DNA of 9,014 bases from Bacillota bacterium (GTDB lineage: Bacteria > Bacillota > Clostridia > Acetivibrionales > DSM-1351), in assembly GCA_023412635.1 (NCBI GenBank), contig JAEYNI010000146.1, positions 1 to 9,014 on the forward strand, in the 5' to 3' direction. The position numbers and the translations under genes were made by a program. Below, in pieces: positions 1 to 6,610 of the stretch (the stretch's first letter is position 1; each line of letters opens with the position of its first letter). Under the pieces are notes generated by a model. The model was not told the DNA's origin, ran no database searches, and worked only from the letters and a program-made list of their open reading frames with translations.

Positions 1-55
1 GAGTGGCAACAGATTGCAATTACACGCACATCTGTGGGACAGTAGTATGTTCCAT
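1..55 (+). promoter_or_regulatory. NiCo (czcD) riboswitch aptamer, 3' portion, cut by the window start
   Basis: The segment GGCAACAGAT (5-14), then ATTACACGCAC and ATCTGTGGGACAGT (30-43), closely matches the last arm and closing segment of the NiCo aptamer as I remember it. ACAGAT (9-14) pairs perfectly with ATCTGT (30-35), and the conserved-looking GGGACAG follows at 36-42. The 5' half of the four-way junction and the 5' strand of the closing helix P1 would lie left of base 1, so the fold cannot be completed here. Known for the family: these RNAs bind Ni2+ and Co2+ (a response to Fe2+ has also been reported) and switch on metal-export genes. The P-type ATPase immediately downstream fits. The match is from memory, not a covariance search. 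Confidence 0.78.
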
Positions 56-84
56 AGGTGTGCTTTTATTATACCTAAAGGAAC
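49..84 (+). promoter_or_regulatory. Hairpin in the riboswitch expression platform
   Basis: GTTCC (49-53) pairs with GGAAC (80-84), and TAGGT (55-59) pairs with ACCTA (73-77). They are separated by a 1x2 internal loop and capped by a 13-nt AT-rich loop. The 5' arm would overlap the 3' strand of the aptamer's closing helix, so this hairpin and the metal-bound aptamer would probably be mutually exclusive, as expected of an expression platform. No T-run follows base 84, so it is not a standard intrinsic terminator. GGGAC (36-40) could also pair with GTTCC (49-53). The mechanism is therefore unresolved. Confidence 0.45.
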
Positions 85-120
85 GACCTTGAATGGAGTG
101 CCATAAGAGAAATCAAACGA

Positions 121-143
121 CGCCAAAGGGCGAAAACGGAGGA
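121..143 (+). promoter_or_regulatory. Small hairpin and ribosome binding site of the ATPase gene
   Basis: CGCC (121-124) and GGCG (129-132) form a 4-bp GC stem with an AAAG loop. The strong Shine-Dalgarno GGAGGA (138-143) follows, 7 nt before the ATG at 151. The spacing fixes the start at 151 rather than the later in-frame ATG at codon 8. Confidence 0.6.
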
Positions 144-150
144 TTCTTTT

Positions 151-3100
151 ATGACAGATAATAAGCAAATTATGGCGGGATTAACTTCCGCCGAGGCAAA
201 GCGATTGCAGCAGCAATACGGCAGGAATGAAATAACGCCACGGGAAAAAGAGGGATTTTTAAAAAAGGTTCTTCATATTATCTGTGAGCCGATGTTTCTA
301 TTGCTGATTGTGGCTGCAATTATTTATTTCATTCTCGGGGAGCCGGGAGATGGTGCAATAATGCTGATTATCGTTATCGGAATTATCAGTATTGATGTTA
401 TTCAGGAATGGAAAACCGATAAAACCCTTAATGCCCTCAAAGAATTGTCGGCCCCGCATATTACAGTAATACGGGATGGAAAGGAAACTGCAATTTCCAG
501 CACTGATCTTGTACCCGGAGACTTAATGCTGATATATGAGGGAATAAAAATCCCTGCCGACGGCGTGGTGGTCAAGTGTAACGATCTCTGCGTAGAGGAG
601 TCATCTTTGACGGGAGAGGCAGAAGGCGTATGGAAGGTTACCGATAGGGATGAGGAAGGCTTAAATGAATACTGGCGTAAAGACTATTGCTATGCAGGTA
701 CTCTTGTCACACAGGGTACAGGAACCATATTGGTTGATAAAATCGGAGTGTATACCCAGTACGGTAAAATCGGAACAAATGTAGCAGCTGCTCCGGATGA
801 GTCTACACCTCTGCAAAAACAGACAGGCAGGCTGGTTAAAATATGTGCCGGTATAGCAGGTGTATTATTTGCGCTGGTAGGAGTGACTACCTATGTAAAT
901 ATTCCGGACCAAACTTTTAGCGATCGTTTGATTGAAAGCATCTTGGCAGGGATTACGCTGGCTATGGCCATGATTCCTGAAGAATTTCCTGTTATTCTTA
1001 CCGTATTCCTTTCAATGGGGGCTTGGCGGTTGGCAAAGAAACAATCACTTGTTCGAAAGCTGCCGTCTGTTGAAACTCTCGGCTCGGTCTCAGTATTGTG
1101 TGTTGACAAAACAGGGACCATTACAATGAATAGGATGACCGTACAGGAGACATGGACACCAGACAGCGATGAACATACCCTGATAGAGACCATGGGTCTG
1201 GGCTGCGAAACGGAGGCATACGATCCCATGGAAAAGGCAATGCTTGCTCACTGTGAGAGCCATGGAATATCCCGGGAAAATCTGTTTAATGGAGAGCTGA
1301 TCAGGGAGTTTCCCTTTACACATGAATTGAAAATGATGGGACATGTCTGGCGCAGGAACGACAGGATTGTTTTAGCTGCCAAGGGTTCCGCGGAACAGAT
1401 ATTATCAATTTGCAATTTAACGGAGATAGACAGGGAAATTACCGGGAATGTGATTACACAAATGTCTAAAGAAGGGCTGAGAGTAATAGCAGTAGCAGTC
1501 TCAACACCGGCATCGGAGGAGGAAATCCCCTCAAGCCTGATAGAATGCAAATTGAAGCTCTGCGGTCTGATCGGTCTGGCCGACCCTCCTCGCGAGAGTA
1601 TAAAATCTGATATTGAGATATGCCGGAGGGCTGGGATCCGAGTTGTGATGATCACCGGCGACAATGGGATTACTGCATCTTCCATTGCAAAAAAAATATG
1701 TATGGAACACAGTGGAAATATAATTACAGGCGATATGCTCAATGAAATGACCGATAATGAATTACGGGAGGCTGTAAAGGAAGTATCCATTTTCTCACGT
1801 GTAAATCCCGAGCATAAGATGCGAATTGTTAAAGCCTTTAAGGAAAACGGAGAAATCGTAGCCATGACTGGTGACGGTGTTAATGACGCTCCCGCTCTTA
1901 AGTATGCCGACATCGGTATTGCTATGGGCAAACGCGGCAGCGAAGTTTCCAGAGAGGCCGCCGACCTTGTTTTGATGGATGATAATTTCACCACCATTAT
2001 TGAAACAGTAAAAGACGGAAGAAGGATTTATGACAACATCCGGAAAGCTGTAGGGTATGTATTCACCATTCATATCCCGATTGCTTTAGCCTCACTACTA
2101 GCCCCTTTTTTCGGAGTCGCACCAGCTGCACTGATGCTTTTGCCTTTGCATATTGTTTTACTTGAACTTATAATTGACCCGACCTGTTCAATTATATTGG
2201 AACGCCAGCCAGCTGAATCGGACATTATGTCTCGCAGGCCGCGTGACCCGAAAGATAAGCTTTTGAATATGCGGGCCTTACTGAAAAGTGTTATTCAAGG
2301 ACTGGTGATTTTTGCAGCATCTTTCGGGACTTATTATACCGTTCTTTCAGGTAATTTATCCGATGCGTCCGTTGCCCGTGCAATGGGACTGACGGTTATA
2401 ATACTGTCCAACCTGTTTCTTGTTCAGGTAAACTGCTCTGAACGTGATTTTATTGTTCAAACAATTGTTCACCTTTTAAAAGACAGGATTATGTGGGCTG
2501 TTAACATAGGTACGTTACTTATGCTTGCAATTATACTCTATACTCCTCTGTCAGGTTACCTTAAACTTGCACCACTCACAGCGGGCCAGTTTTTTACCTC
2601 TGCAGCCATAGCAGCAGCTGCTGTGCTGTGGTATGAAATGGTAAAAATGATTAAGTGGATTCGGAAGGGTCGAATTATGGAAAAAGTCATTTATTCAATA
2701 GCCATGCTTAGAAGCAGCAAAACATTAATCAGGAGATATGGTAATGTTTTTTGGAACAGCTTCAAAAAGAGTTCTAAGGATGAATTACTTGTGATCCTGG
2801 AACATAGACCGGATATTGGAAAGAGTATATTTTCTTTCAATTATAAATTTGGCTCGGCATATATTGCATGGTATAAAACTTTTTTGGAATTGGGCCTTCG
2901 GCAGCAGGAAGCCTGGGAAAACATCTGGGTGATGAACGAAAATTTGGTTACGGTTATACCGAATTTTCTTATGCACTTTACTGGTAAGACTTATATCAAT
3001 GGCTTCAGAAAAAAAGCTGCCGAACACGTTGAAAGGCAGCTTCGAAATGAACTGAACCCGTATGATTGGCGCGTTACATATCGGGAAATCAGTAATAACT

Positions 3101-3333
3101 CTTTTGAACTTGACATAACAGAATGCGGAATAAAAAAGCTGGCACATGATTTTGATGCAGAAGGGCTACTCCCGGGTATATGTCGGATGGACTATCTGTT
3201 TTCTCATCTGATGGGCAATGGCTTTGAAAGAACAAAAACTCTTGGGGATGGTGATGCTTGCTGTAATTGCCATTATCAAATTGTAGGCACATGTGAGTGG
3301 TCACCGGAAAAGGGTTTTCAAGAAAGAAGGTGA
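151..3333 (+). CDS. P-type cation-transporting ATPase fused to a C-terminal ATC hydrolase-like domain
   Basis: Residues 1-842 form a complete P2-like P-type ATPase that pumps cations across the cytoplasmic membrane. Visible motifs are: actuator TGEA (154-157); M4 PEEFP (276-280); phosphorylation site DKTGT (319-323, Asp319); nucleotide-binding KGSAE (411-415); DPPR (478-481); ITGDN (501-505); hinge TGDGVNDAP (573-581); and M6 IDPTC (675-679). About ten membrane helices lie near 45-62, 66-85, 229-248, 262-289, 635-655, 658-682, 710-730, 745-762, 780-798 and 811-830. There is no CPx or SPC motif, so it is not a standard P1B heavy-metal pump. The ion is not decided by sequence, but the upstream NiCo-type riboswitch suggests export of Co2+, Ni2+ or Fe2+. 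Residues 843-1060 resemble a whole L-2-amino-thiazoline-4-carboxylate hydrolase (PF14196 type): predicted cytosolic, with GICRMDYL (1009-1016) and GDGDACCNC (1032-1040). No stop codon separates the parts. Either this is a true fusion or a lost stop or base error joins two adjacent genes. Confidence 0.9.
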   Translation: MTDNKQIMAGLTSAEAKRLQQQYGRNEITPREKEGFLKKVLHIICEPMFLLLIVAAIIYFILGEPGDGAIMLIIVIGIISIDVIQEWKTDKTLNALKELSAPHITVIRDGKETAISSTDLVPGDLMLIYEGIKIPADGVVVKCNDLCVEESSLTGEAEGVWKVTDRDEEGLNEYWRKDYCYAGTLVTQGTGTILVDKIGVYTQYGKIGTNVAAAPDESTPLQKQTGRLVKICAGIAGVLFALVGVTTYVNIPDQTFSDRLIESILAGITLAMAMIPEEFPVILTVFLSMGAWRLAKKQSLVRKLPSVETLGSVSVLCVDKTGTITMNRMTVQETWTPDSDEHTLIETMGLGCETEAYDPMEKAMLAHCESHGISRENLFNGELIREFPFTHELKMMGHVWRRNDRIVLAAKGSAEQILSICNLTEIDREITGNVITQMSKEGLRVIAVAVSTPASEEEIPSSLIECKLKLCGLIGLADPPRESIKSDIEICRRAGIRVVMITGDNGITASSIAKKICMEHSGNIITGDMLNEMTDNELREAVKEVSIFSRVNPEHKMRIVKAFKENGEIVAMTGDGVNDAPALKYADIGIAMGKRGSEVSREAADLVLMDDNFTTIIETVKDGRRIYDNIRKAVGYVFTIHIPIALASLLAPFFGVAPAALMLLPLHIVLLELIIDPTCSIILERQPAESDIMSRRPRDPKDKLLNMRALLKSVIQGLVIFAASFGTYYTVLSGNLSDASVARAMGLTVIILSNLFLVQVNCSERDFIVQTIVHLLKDRIMWAVNIGTLLMLAIILYTPLSGYLKLAPLTAGQFFTSAAIAAAAVLWYEMVKMIKWIRKGRIMEKVIYSIAMLRSSKTLIRRYGNVFWNSFKKSSKDELLVILEHRPDIGKSIFSFNYKFGSAYIAWYKTFLELGLRQQEAWENIWVMNENLVTVIPNFLMHFTGKTYINGFRKKAAEHVERQLRNELNPYDWRVTYREISNNSFELDITECGIKKLAHDFDAEGLLPGICRMDYLFSHLMGNGFERTKTLGDGDACCNCHYQIVGTCEWSPEKGFQERR
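2663..2679 (+). promoter_or_regulatory. Internal ribosome binding site and ATG at the fusion junction
   Basis: GGAAGGG (2663-2669) stands 7 nt before an in-frame ATG (2677-2679), which is codon 843. That is exactly where the ATPase ends and the ATC hydrolase-like domain begins. It would allow a separate 218-residue hydrolase to be made from the same message. The likely explanation is that the two domains were once neighbouring genes with a short overlap. Confidence 0.5.
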
Positions 3334-3337
3334 AAAT

Positions 3338-3466
3338 ATGTATATAAGTAGAAAACTTACCTACATGGAATACAATAACATTTTTTATAAAAACAAGAAG
3401 GAAAATTGTAGTTATTGTCGAATCTCGTTATATAACGAGGTAACGGTGTCTCCAAAACCCCTATAG
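3338..3466 (+). CDS. Possible 42-residue small protein with a CxxC motif
   Basis: An ORF begins ATG at 3338, four bases after the stop of the ATPase fusion, and ends with TAG at 3464-3466. AGAAGG (3325-3330), inside the end of the upstream gene, makes a good ribosome binding site with 7-nt spacing, so translational coupling is plausible. The peptide is basic and rich in Tyr, Lys and Asn, and contains CSYC near residues 24-27, which could bind a metal or form a disulphide. It has no membrane segment or signal peptide. I do not recognise it. It could be a real small protein, a truncated remnant, or a chance ORF. The palindrome at 3424-3439 lies inside it. Confidence 0.35.
   Translation: MYISRKLTYMEYNNIFYKNKKENCSYCRISLYNEVTVSPKPL
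3424..3439. repeat. Perfect 16-bp palindrome
   Basis: CTCGTTATATAACGAG reads identically on both strands. It could be a dimeric repressor operator or a short RNA stem. The CGTTATA half-site superficially resembles ModE-type molybdate operators, but no molybdate gene is nearby, so I do not assign it. It lies about 190 bp before the chemoreceptor start and inside the possible small ORF. Confidence 0.45.
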
Positions 3467-3628
3467 GTGCTGGACTAAAAAGGTGGCGATTGGTACTCTT
3501 TGGTTTTATTAGGTTTGTATTTATCCATCCTCGTTGAAGTGCGATATTGTAATAGTAGTTCTATAGTCGCCTTTGCGTTTTAAAAATACAAACCGGATTT
3601 ATATATAAAATCAAGGAGGGTTTAATCA
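3467..3628 (+). other. Intergenic region upstream of the chemoreceptor gene
   Basis: This 162-bp stretch holds the strong ribosome binding site AAGGAGGG (3613-3620) and AT-rich sequence just before it. A bulged stem is possible between GCGATAT (3541-3547) and ATAGTCGC (3563-3570). I find no convincing sigma-A promoter with normal spacing, no sigma-D (motility) promoter, and no clear terminator for the upstream gene. Confidence 0.4.
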
Positions 3629-5110
3629 ATGTCTGAGAATGATAGGTATAACGTCAAAAGGGTTCACTTTGTCAATCTGATTTTCATTGCTCTGATAGTA
3701 GTTGTTTTTTGTGCACAAACCTTTATAACACAGGGAATAAGCCGTGGAGTCAATCTGACTTTACTTGGATGCGGTATATTTGCTCTTACTGTAGTCAATT
3801 ATTTTCTGCCCATTAATAATTATTTAAAAGGCCTTTTTTTTGCACTGATTCCCTCCCTGGTGGTCGCATCTCAGTTTCTTATGGATAAGTTTGCGGTTAA
3901 CAAGCATTTTATAATTATAGCAACAGTTGCAATGGCAGCATTGTATTTTAAAAAGGAAGTCTTATTGATTCACGGCGTTATAGTGAATGTTATTTATATT
4001 GTGGGATACCTTATAAAGCCCGAAAATCTGCTTGGACCTAATACAATTTTGAGCAGTTACATTTCAGTATTCATAATGCTGAACGGCACACTCGCCCTGC
4101 TTTATTTTCTCACAAGATGGGGCAGAGAACTGGCCGACGATGCATACAAGAAAGAGCTACAATCAAATCAATTATTAGGGAAATTGAAGAATACTTTTAC
4201 AAGTGTAGACAGAAGTACAAGAATTCTTGCCAATAACGTCCAGCAAGTCAATACCAATATGAGTTCTCTAACTCAATCCAGCAACAGTATTCATATCGCT
4301 ATGCAGGAAATGGCTTCTGCAGTATCGGAGGATGCATCCAGTATCAATTCCATTAATGAATCAATGGCAGCATCATTGGAAACAGTAAAAGAAACCCGCC
4401 ATGTATCAAGGGGAATAGCCGAAAAATCTGTAGATATGACTGAAAAAGTGGAGAATGGCTGTAGAAAGGTAGAGCAAGTTGAGAGCCAGACAAAAATTAT
4501 AACTGATGCTATCATAACAGCTGTTTTAACAGTATCGGAGCTACAAACAAATATAGATCAGGTTAACAGCCTGTTGGAAGGAATAAAACAGATTGCCGAG
4601 CAAACCAATCTGTTATCACTTAATGCTGCCATCGAATCAGCAAGAGCAGGGGAACATGGGAAAGGGTTTGCAGTGGTTGCTGATGAGGTAAGAAAGCTGG
4701 CTGACCAGAGCAAGAGTATTGTTAACGATATCAATCTTGTCACAACGGGAATATTCTTAAAATCCCAAGATGCATATGAGAAGGTAAATCGAGGAAAAGC
4801 AGCAATGGAAGATGAAAGCAGACTGATAAACGAGATTTCTGTCTATTTCAATGCAATAAGAAAGACGTTCGCCCAAACGGATTCTGAAATAAATAAGGTA
4901 ATGCTGCAAATCGATGATATTGCGGATAAATATTTAGATACACAGAGGTTGATTGAGAATATAGCAAGTTCATCTGAACAAAGTGCGGCTTCAGTAGAAG
5001 AAGTTCTTGCAACACTGGAAAATCAAAATGAACAGATTATAGAGATTAACAATAGTACTAAAGAGATTGATGAACTGTCCAACAAATTAAAAGAAATGAC
5101 TGTTGAGTAG
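3629..5110 (+). CDS. Methyl-accepting chemotaxis protein with a six-helix membrane sensor, no HAMP
   Basis: This 493-residue chemoreceptor-type signal transducer would control the CheA kinase through CheW. Residues 1-162 contain about six hydrophobic helices (near 13-30, 40-60, 66-84, 93-107, 110-128, 143-162) with very short loops. There is therefore no extracytoplasmic ligand domain of the usual two-helix type, and no HAMP domain follows. From about 170 the protein is a long coiled coil. The hairpin tip is unmistakable: EQTNLLSLNAAIESARAGE (324-342), then GKGFAVVADEVRKLA (344-358). Later SSSEQSAASVEEV (447-459) resembles a methylation helix. No C-terminal CheR-docking pentapeptide is present. 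The start is fixed by AAGGAGGG with 8-nt spacing. The stimulus is unknown; a membrane-embedded sensor could read membrane state, a hydrophobic compound or proton/redox energy (inference). No other chemotaxis gene is in the window. Confidence 0.93.
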   Translation: MSENDRYNVKRVHFVNLIFIALIVVVFCAQTFITQGISRGVNLTLLGCGIFALTVVNYFLPINNYLKGLFFALIPSLVVASQFLMDKFAVNKHFIIIATVAMAALYFKKEVLLIHGVIVNVIYIVGYLIKPENLLGPNTILSSYISVFIMLNGTLALLYFLTRWGRELADDAYKKELQSNQLLGKLKNTFTSVDRSTRILANNVQQVNTNMSSLTQSSNSIHIAMQEMASAVSEDASSINSINESMAASLETVKETRHVSRGIAEKSVDMTEKVENGCRKVEQVESQTKIITDAIITAVLTVSELQTNIDQVNSLLEGIKQIAEQTNLLSLNAAIESARAGEHGKGFAVVADEVRKLADQSKSIVNDINLVTTGIFLKSQDAYEKVNRGKAAMEDESRLINEISVYFNAIRKTFAQTDSEINKVMLQIDDIADKYLDTQRLIENIASSSEQSAASVEEVLATLENQNEQIIEINNSTKEIDELSNKLKEMTVE

Positions 5111-5169
5111 TTTAATTCAAGTACATATATCTGTATAGTAGTTTGATTCATGTACATATATATCCGTAT
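5107..5169 (+). repeat. Imperfect tandem direct repeat, two copies of 31 and 32 bp
   Basis: Copy one (5107-5137) and copy two (5138-5169) both begin GTAGTTT, continue with ATTCA and GTACATATAT, and end in C-GTAT. They differ by a few substitutions and a 2-bp AT insertion. The first copy starts on the chemoreceptor stop codon (TAG, 5108-5110). Copy two contains an 8-bp palindrome ATGTACAT (5150-5157). The repeat covers most of the gap before the acyltransferase gene. Confidence 0.8.
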
Positions 5170-5172
5170 GAG
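5143..5172 (+). promoter_or_regulatory. Candidate promoter for the acyltransferase gene
   Basis: TTGATT (5143-5148) and TATGAG (5167-5172) each match four of six positions of the sigma-A boxes, with 18-bp spacing. In the first repeat copy the equivalent pair is TTAATT (5112-5117) and TATAGT (5134-5139) with 16-bp spacing, so the duplication may have doubled the promoter. Weak by itself. Confidence 0.3.
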
Positions 5173-5207
5173 ATAGAAGGTTTATCATAAATTGAAAGGC
5201 AGATTGT

Positions 5208-6347
5208 ATGGAAAACAAACGACTATTTTATATTGATCGGCTGAGAGTTTTTGTAATTTTATCCCTAATACCTTTCCACGCAGCATTAACTTATCTGAGG
5301 GTTGGTACTGTATATATCAAGACACCTGTACAAGGGATTGAAGCCTTGCAGTTTCTGATTTTTTCAGTACCCCTTGGAGACTTTTTTATGACACTCTTGT
5401 TTTTCCTCTCGGGAATAGCATCTTTTTATTCTTTAAGTAAAAGGGGAGTTAGAGAATATGTTGGAGAAAGAGTGAAGAAGCTGCTGATCCCTCTCCTACT
5501 GGGTTTATCCCTGTTATGTCCGGCGACCGCGTACTTGAAGGCCCTATATGAGGGATTCGAGGGTGGGTTGATTAGCTTCTTCCCACTTTTTTGGCAAAAA
5601 ATAATACATTATCTTGGTTATGGACATCTATGGTTTATTTTATATTTGTTTGTTTTTTCAATGCTGTGTATTCCCCTTTTTAACCGATGGAAGATTGATG
5701 AAAGACACATAAAACGGATAGGAAGCTTTTTGGTCAAAGGTCACCGTATACTGCTGCCATTTGCGGTAATTATTATTTTTGAGCTATTATTACGACCTTT
5801 TTTCCATGGGGTTCAGACGCTGGTGTTTGATTGGGCAAATGACGCTGTGTATCTCAGTGTGTTCATTTTTGGTTACCTTTTTGCAGCGGATGAGCGCATA
5901 GGAGAAAAACTCAAAGAATACTTGAAGCCCTCGATCATTTGTATGATGATGTCGCTGACTGTACTGTTTTATGTTAATATCAAATGGCAGGTGATGGGTT
6001 CTGATGAATTATATCTGGCCCCTTTATGGGCGGTTACCAAAGGTATTTACGAATGCTCTGCCATAATTTTTCTAACAAACATTGGAAAAGTTCGTTTCAA
6101 CAAACCAGGCAAGGTAATTCAATATCTAAGCCGAGCTTCTTTCAAAGTTTATATATTTCACTTTTTTCCGGTCACTCTTTTTACCCTGTTATTCAGTAAG
6201 CTAAAAATTTATATATTTGTGAAATATCTGCTTGTAGTCTTATTATCTTATATAACAGTATTAAGCGTGTATGAATTGTGCAGAAGGGTACATTTATTTA
6301 TGACCCGGATTGGTACGGCAGAAGCAAATAAGGTGAAACAGTATTAA
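5208..6347 (+). CDS. Membrane acyltransferase, Acyltransferase_3 family
   Basis: This 379-residue polytopic membrane protein of the acyltransferase-3 (OafA/MdoC-like, PF01757) family likely transfers an acyl group to a sugar, glycan or lipid head group at the cell envelope. The N-terminus has the family pattern: RLFYIDRLRVF (5-15), then the presumed catalytic PFHAALTY (22-29, His24). Other family features are FFLSGIASF (65-73), the basic ERVKKLLIP (87-95), GHLWFILYL (139-147, His140) and YIFHFF near 315-320 (His318). Roughly ten hydrophobic segments cover the length and there is no extra SGNH domain. The length is normal for the single-domain form. The start is supported by AAAGG (5195-5199), 8 nt before the ATG. 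The substrate cannot be inferred, as no glycan biosynthesis gene is adjacent. It sits 97 bp after the chemoreceptor gene in the same direction; the gap holds repeated promoter-like sequence, so separate transcription is possible. Confidence 0.88.
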   Translation: MENKRLFYIDRLRVFVILSLIPFHAALTYLRVGTVYIKTPVQGIEALQFLIFSVPLGDFFMTLLFFLSGIASFYSLSKRGVREYVGERVKKLLIPLLLGLSLLCPATAYLKALYEGFEGGLISFFPLFWQKIIHYLGYGHLWFILYLFVFSMLCIPLFNRWKIDERHIKRIGSFLVKGHRILLPFAVIIIFELLLRPFFHGVQTLVFDWANDAVYLSVFIFGYLFAADERIGEKLKEYLKPSIICMMMSLTVLFYVNIKWQVMGSDELYLAPLWAVTKGIYECSAIIFLTNIGKVRFNKPGKVIQYLSRASFKVYIFHFFPVTLFTLLFSKLKIYIFVKYLLVVLLSYITVLSVYELCRRVHLFMTRIGTAEANKVKQY

Positions 6348-6370
6348 TAAGTAACATATTACTTGCTTTT
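6348..6370 (+). terminator. Weak AT-rich terminator after the acyltransferase gene
   Basis: AAGTAA (6349-6354) pairs perfectly with TTACTT (6359-6364) around a CATA loop, with one extra wobble pair. GCTTTT (6365-6370) follows. It sits directly after the stop codon, where a terminator is expected, but the stem is short and AT-rich, so termination may be leaky. Confidence 0.4.
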
Positions 6371-6405
6371 AATTCTGCTATAAAATTCAGTTCTTATATA
6401 CATAG

Positions 6406-6411
6406 TATAAT
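6406..6411 (+). promoter_or_regulatory. Candidate -10 box for the GTPase-nuclease gene
   Basis: A perfect TATAAT lies about 200 bp before the GTPase start, which would give a long leader RNA. No convincing -35 box lies 16-18 bp upstream and there is no TGn extension, so this is tentative. Confidence 0.3.
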
Positions 6412-6412
6412 C

Positions 6413-6442
6413 ATGTGTCCCTTGTATCCCTGTTGTCCATGA
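6413..6442 (+). CDS. Possible 9-residue leader peptide rich in Cys and Pro
   Basis: ATG at 6413 reads MCPLYPCCP and stops at TGA (6440-6442). Its codons cover the 5' arm of the long-range stem at 6426-6435, the arrangement expected if ribosome stalling on the peptide controls stem formation. Against it, there is no ribosome binding site, and if the TATAAT at 6406 is the -10 box, transcription would begin downstream of this ATG. It would therefore need a promoter further upstream. Speculative. Confidence 0.18.
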   Translation: MCPLYPCCP

Positions 6443-6558
6443 CTTCATAGAGAAAATGTTATGAAAAAATTACATTAGAGGTATGGCACTCAATATTATT
6501 GTAAAATTCCCCGCCTGCTGTTATCATCGTAGTATAAGTAAGCTGACAGGGATTTTTT
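6426..6558 (+). promoter_or_regulatory. Putative attenuator: long-range stem followed by a T-run
   Basis: ATCCCTGTTG (6426-6435) pairs with TGACAGGGAT (6544-6553) over ten consecutive positions, eight Watson-Crick and two wobble. The T-run at 6553-6558 follows directly. The stem encloses about 108 nt. A competing local pairing exists: CCTG (6514-6517) with CAGG (6547-6550). Known for the family: some Tet(M)-type ribosomal protection genes are controlled by leader attenuation, so an attenuator here would fit the gene downstream. The enclosed loop is long, so the folding is uncertain. Confidence 0.4.
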
Positions 6559-6575
6559 CTGTAATTGATTATTAA
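6483..6575 (+). CDS. Possible 30-codon leader ORF across the attenuator 3' arm
   Basis: An ORF of 30 residues starts at ATG 6483 and ends at TAA (6573-6575), 35 bp before the GTPase start. It contains ACCYHR near residues 11-16, and its codons run across the 3' arm of the long-range stem and its T-run. The only purine-rich site, GAGG (6478-6481), is one base from the ATG, too close for normal initiation. A leader peptide of this size would fit attenuation control, but it may be chance. Confidence 0.2.
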   Translation: MALNIIVKFPACCYHRSISKLTGIFSVIDY

Positions 6576-6589
6576 AACTGTTGATATAT

Positions 6590-6595
6590 AAAGGA
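6590..6595 (+). promoter_or_regulatory. Distant ribosome binding site of the GTPase-nuclease gene
   Basis: AAAGGA is the only Shine-Dalgarno-like sequence near the ATG at 6611, but the 15-nt spacing is about twice the optimum. An in-frame TGA at 6599-6601 excludes any earlier start, and the conserved G1 region requires this one. Initiation is therefore probably weak or dependent on RNA folding, in contrast with the strong sites of the ATPase and chemoreceptor genes. Confidence 0.5.
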
Positions 6596-6610
6596 TTGTG
6601 AAACCGGTTA

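Noticed and set aside
1248..1997. 249-codon minus-strand ORF inside the ATPase gene
   Set aside because: It is antisense to conserved ATPase motifs and its product looks like no protein; it is a shadow of the real gene.
3424..3439. ModE (molybdate) operator
   Set aside because: Only a half-site resemblance; no molybdate transport or cofactor genes nearby.
3470..3535. 17-codon minus-strand ORF (MDKYKPNK...)
   Set aside because: GAGG abuts its ATG with no spacing, and there is no family resemblance; chance ORF.
3574..3599. Sigma-D type motility promoter (CCGGAT at 3593-3598)
   Set aside because: The box 15 bp upstream reads TGCG, not TAAA, and the -10 match is imperfect.
3573..3603. Promoter TTGCGT / TTTATA before the chemoreceptor gene
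   Set aside because: The spacing is 19 bp and transcription would start almost at the ribosome binding site, so it is unlikely.
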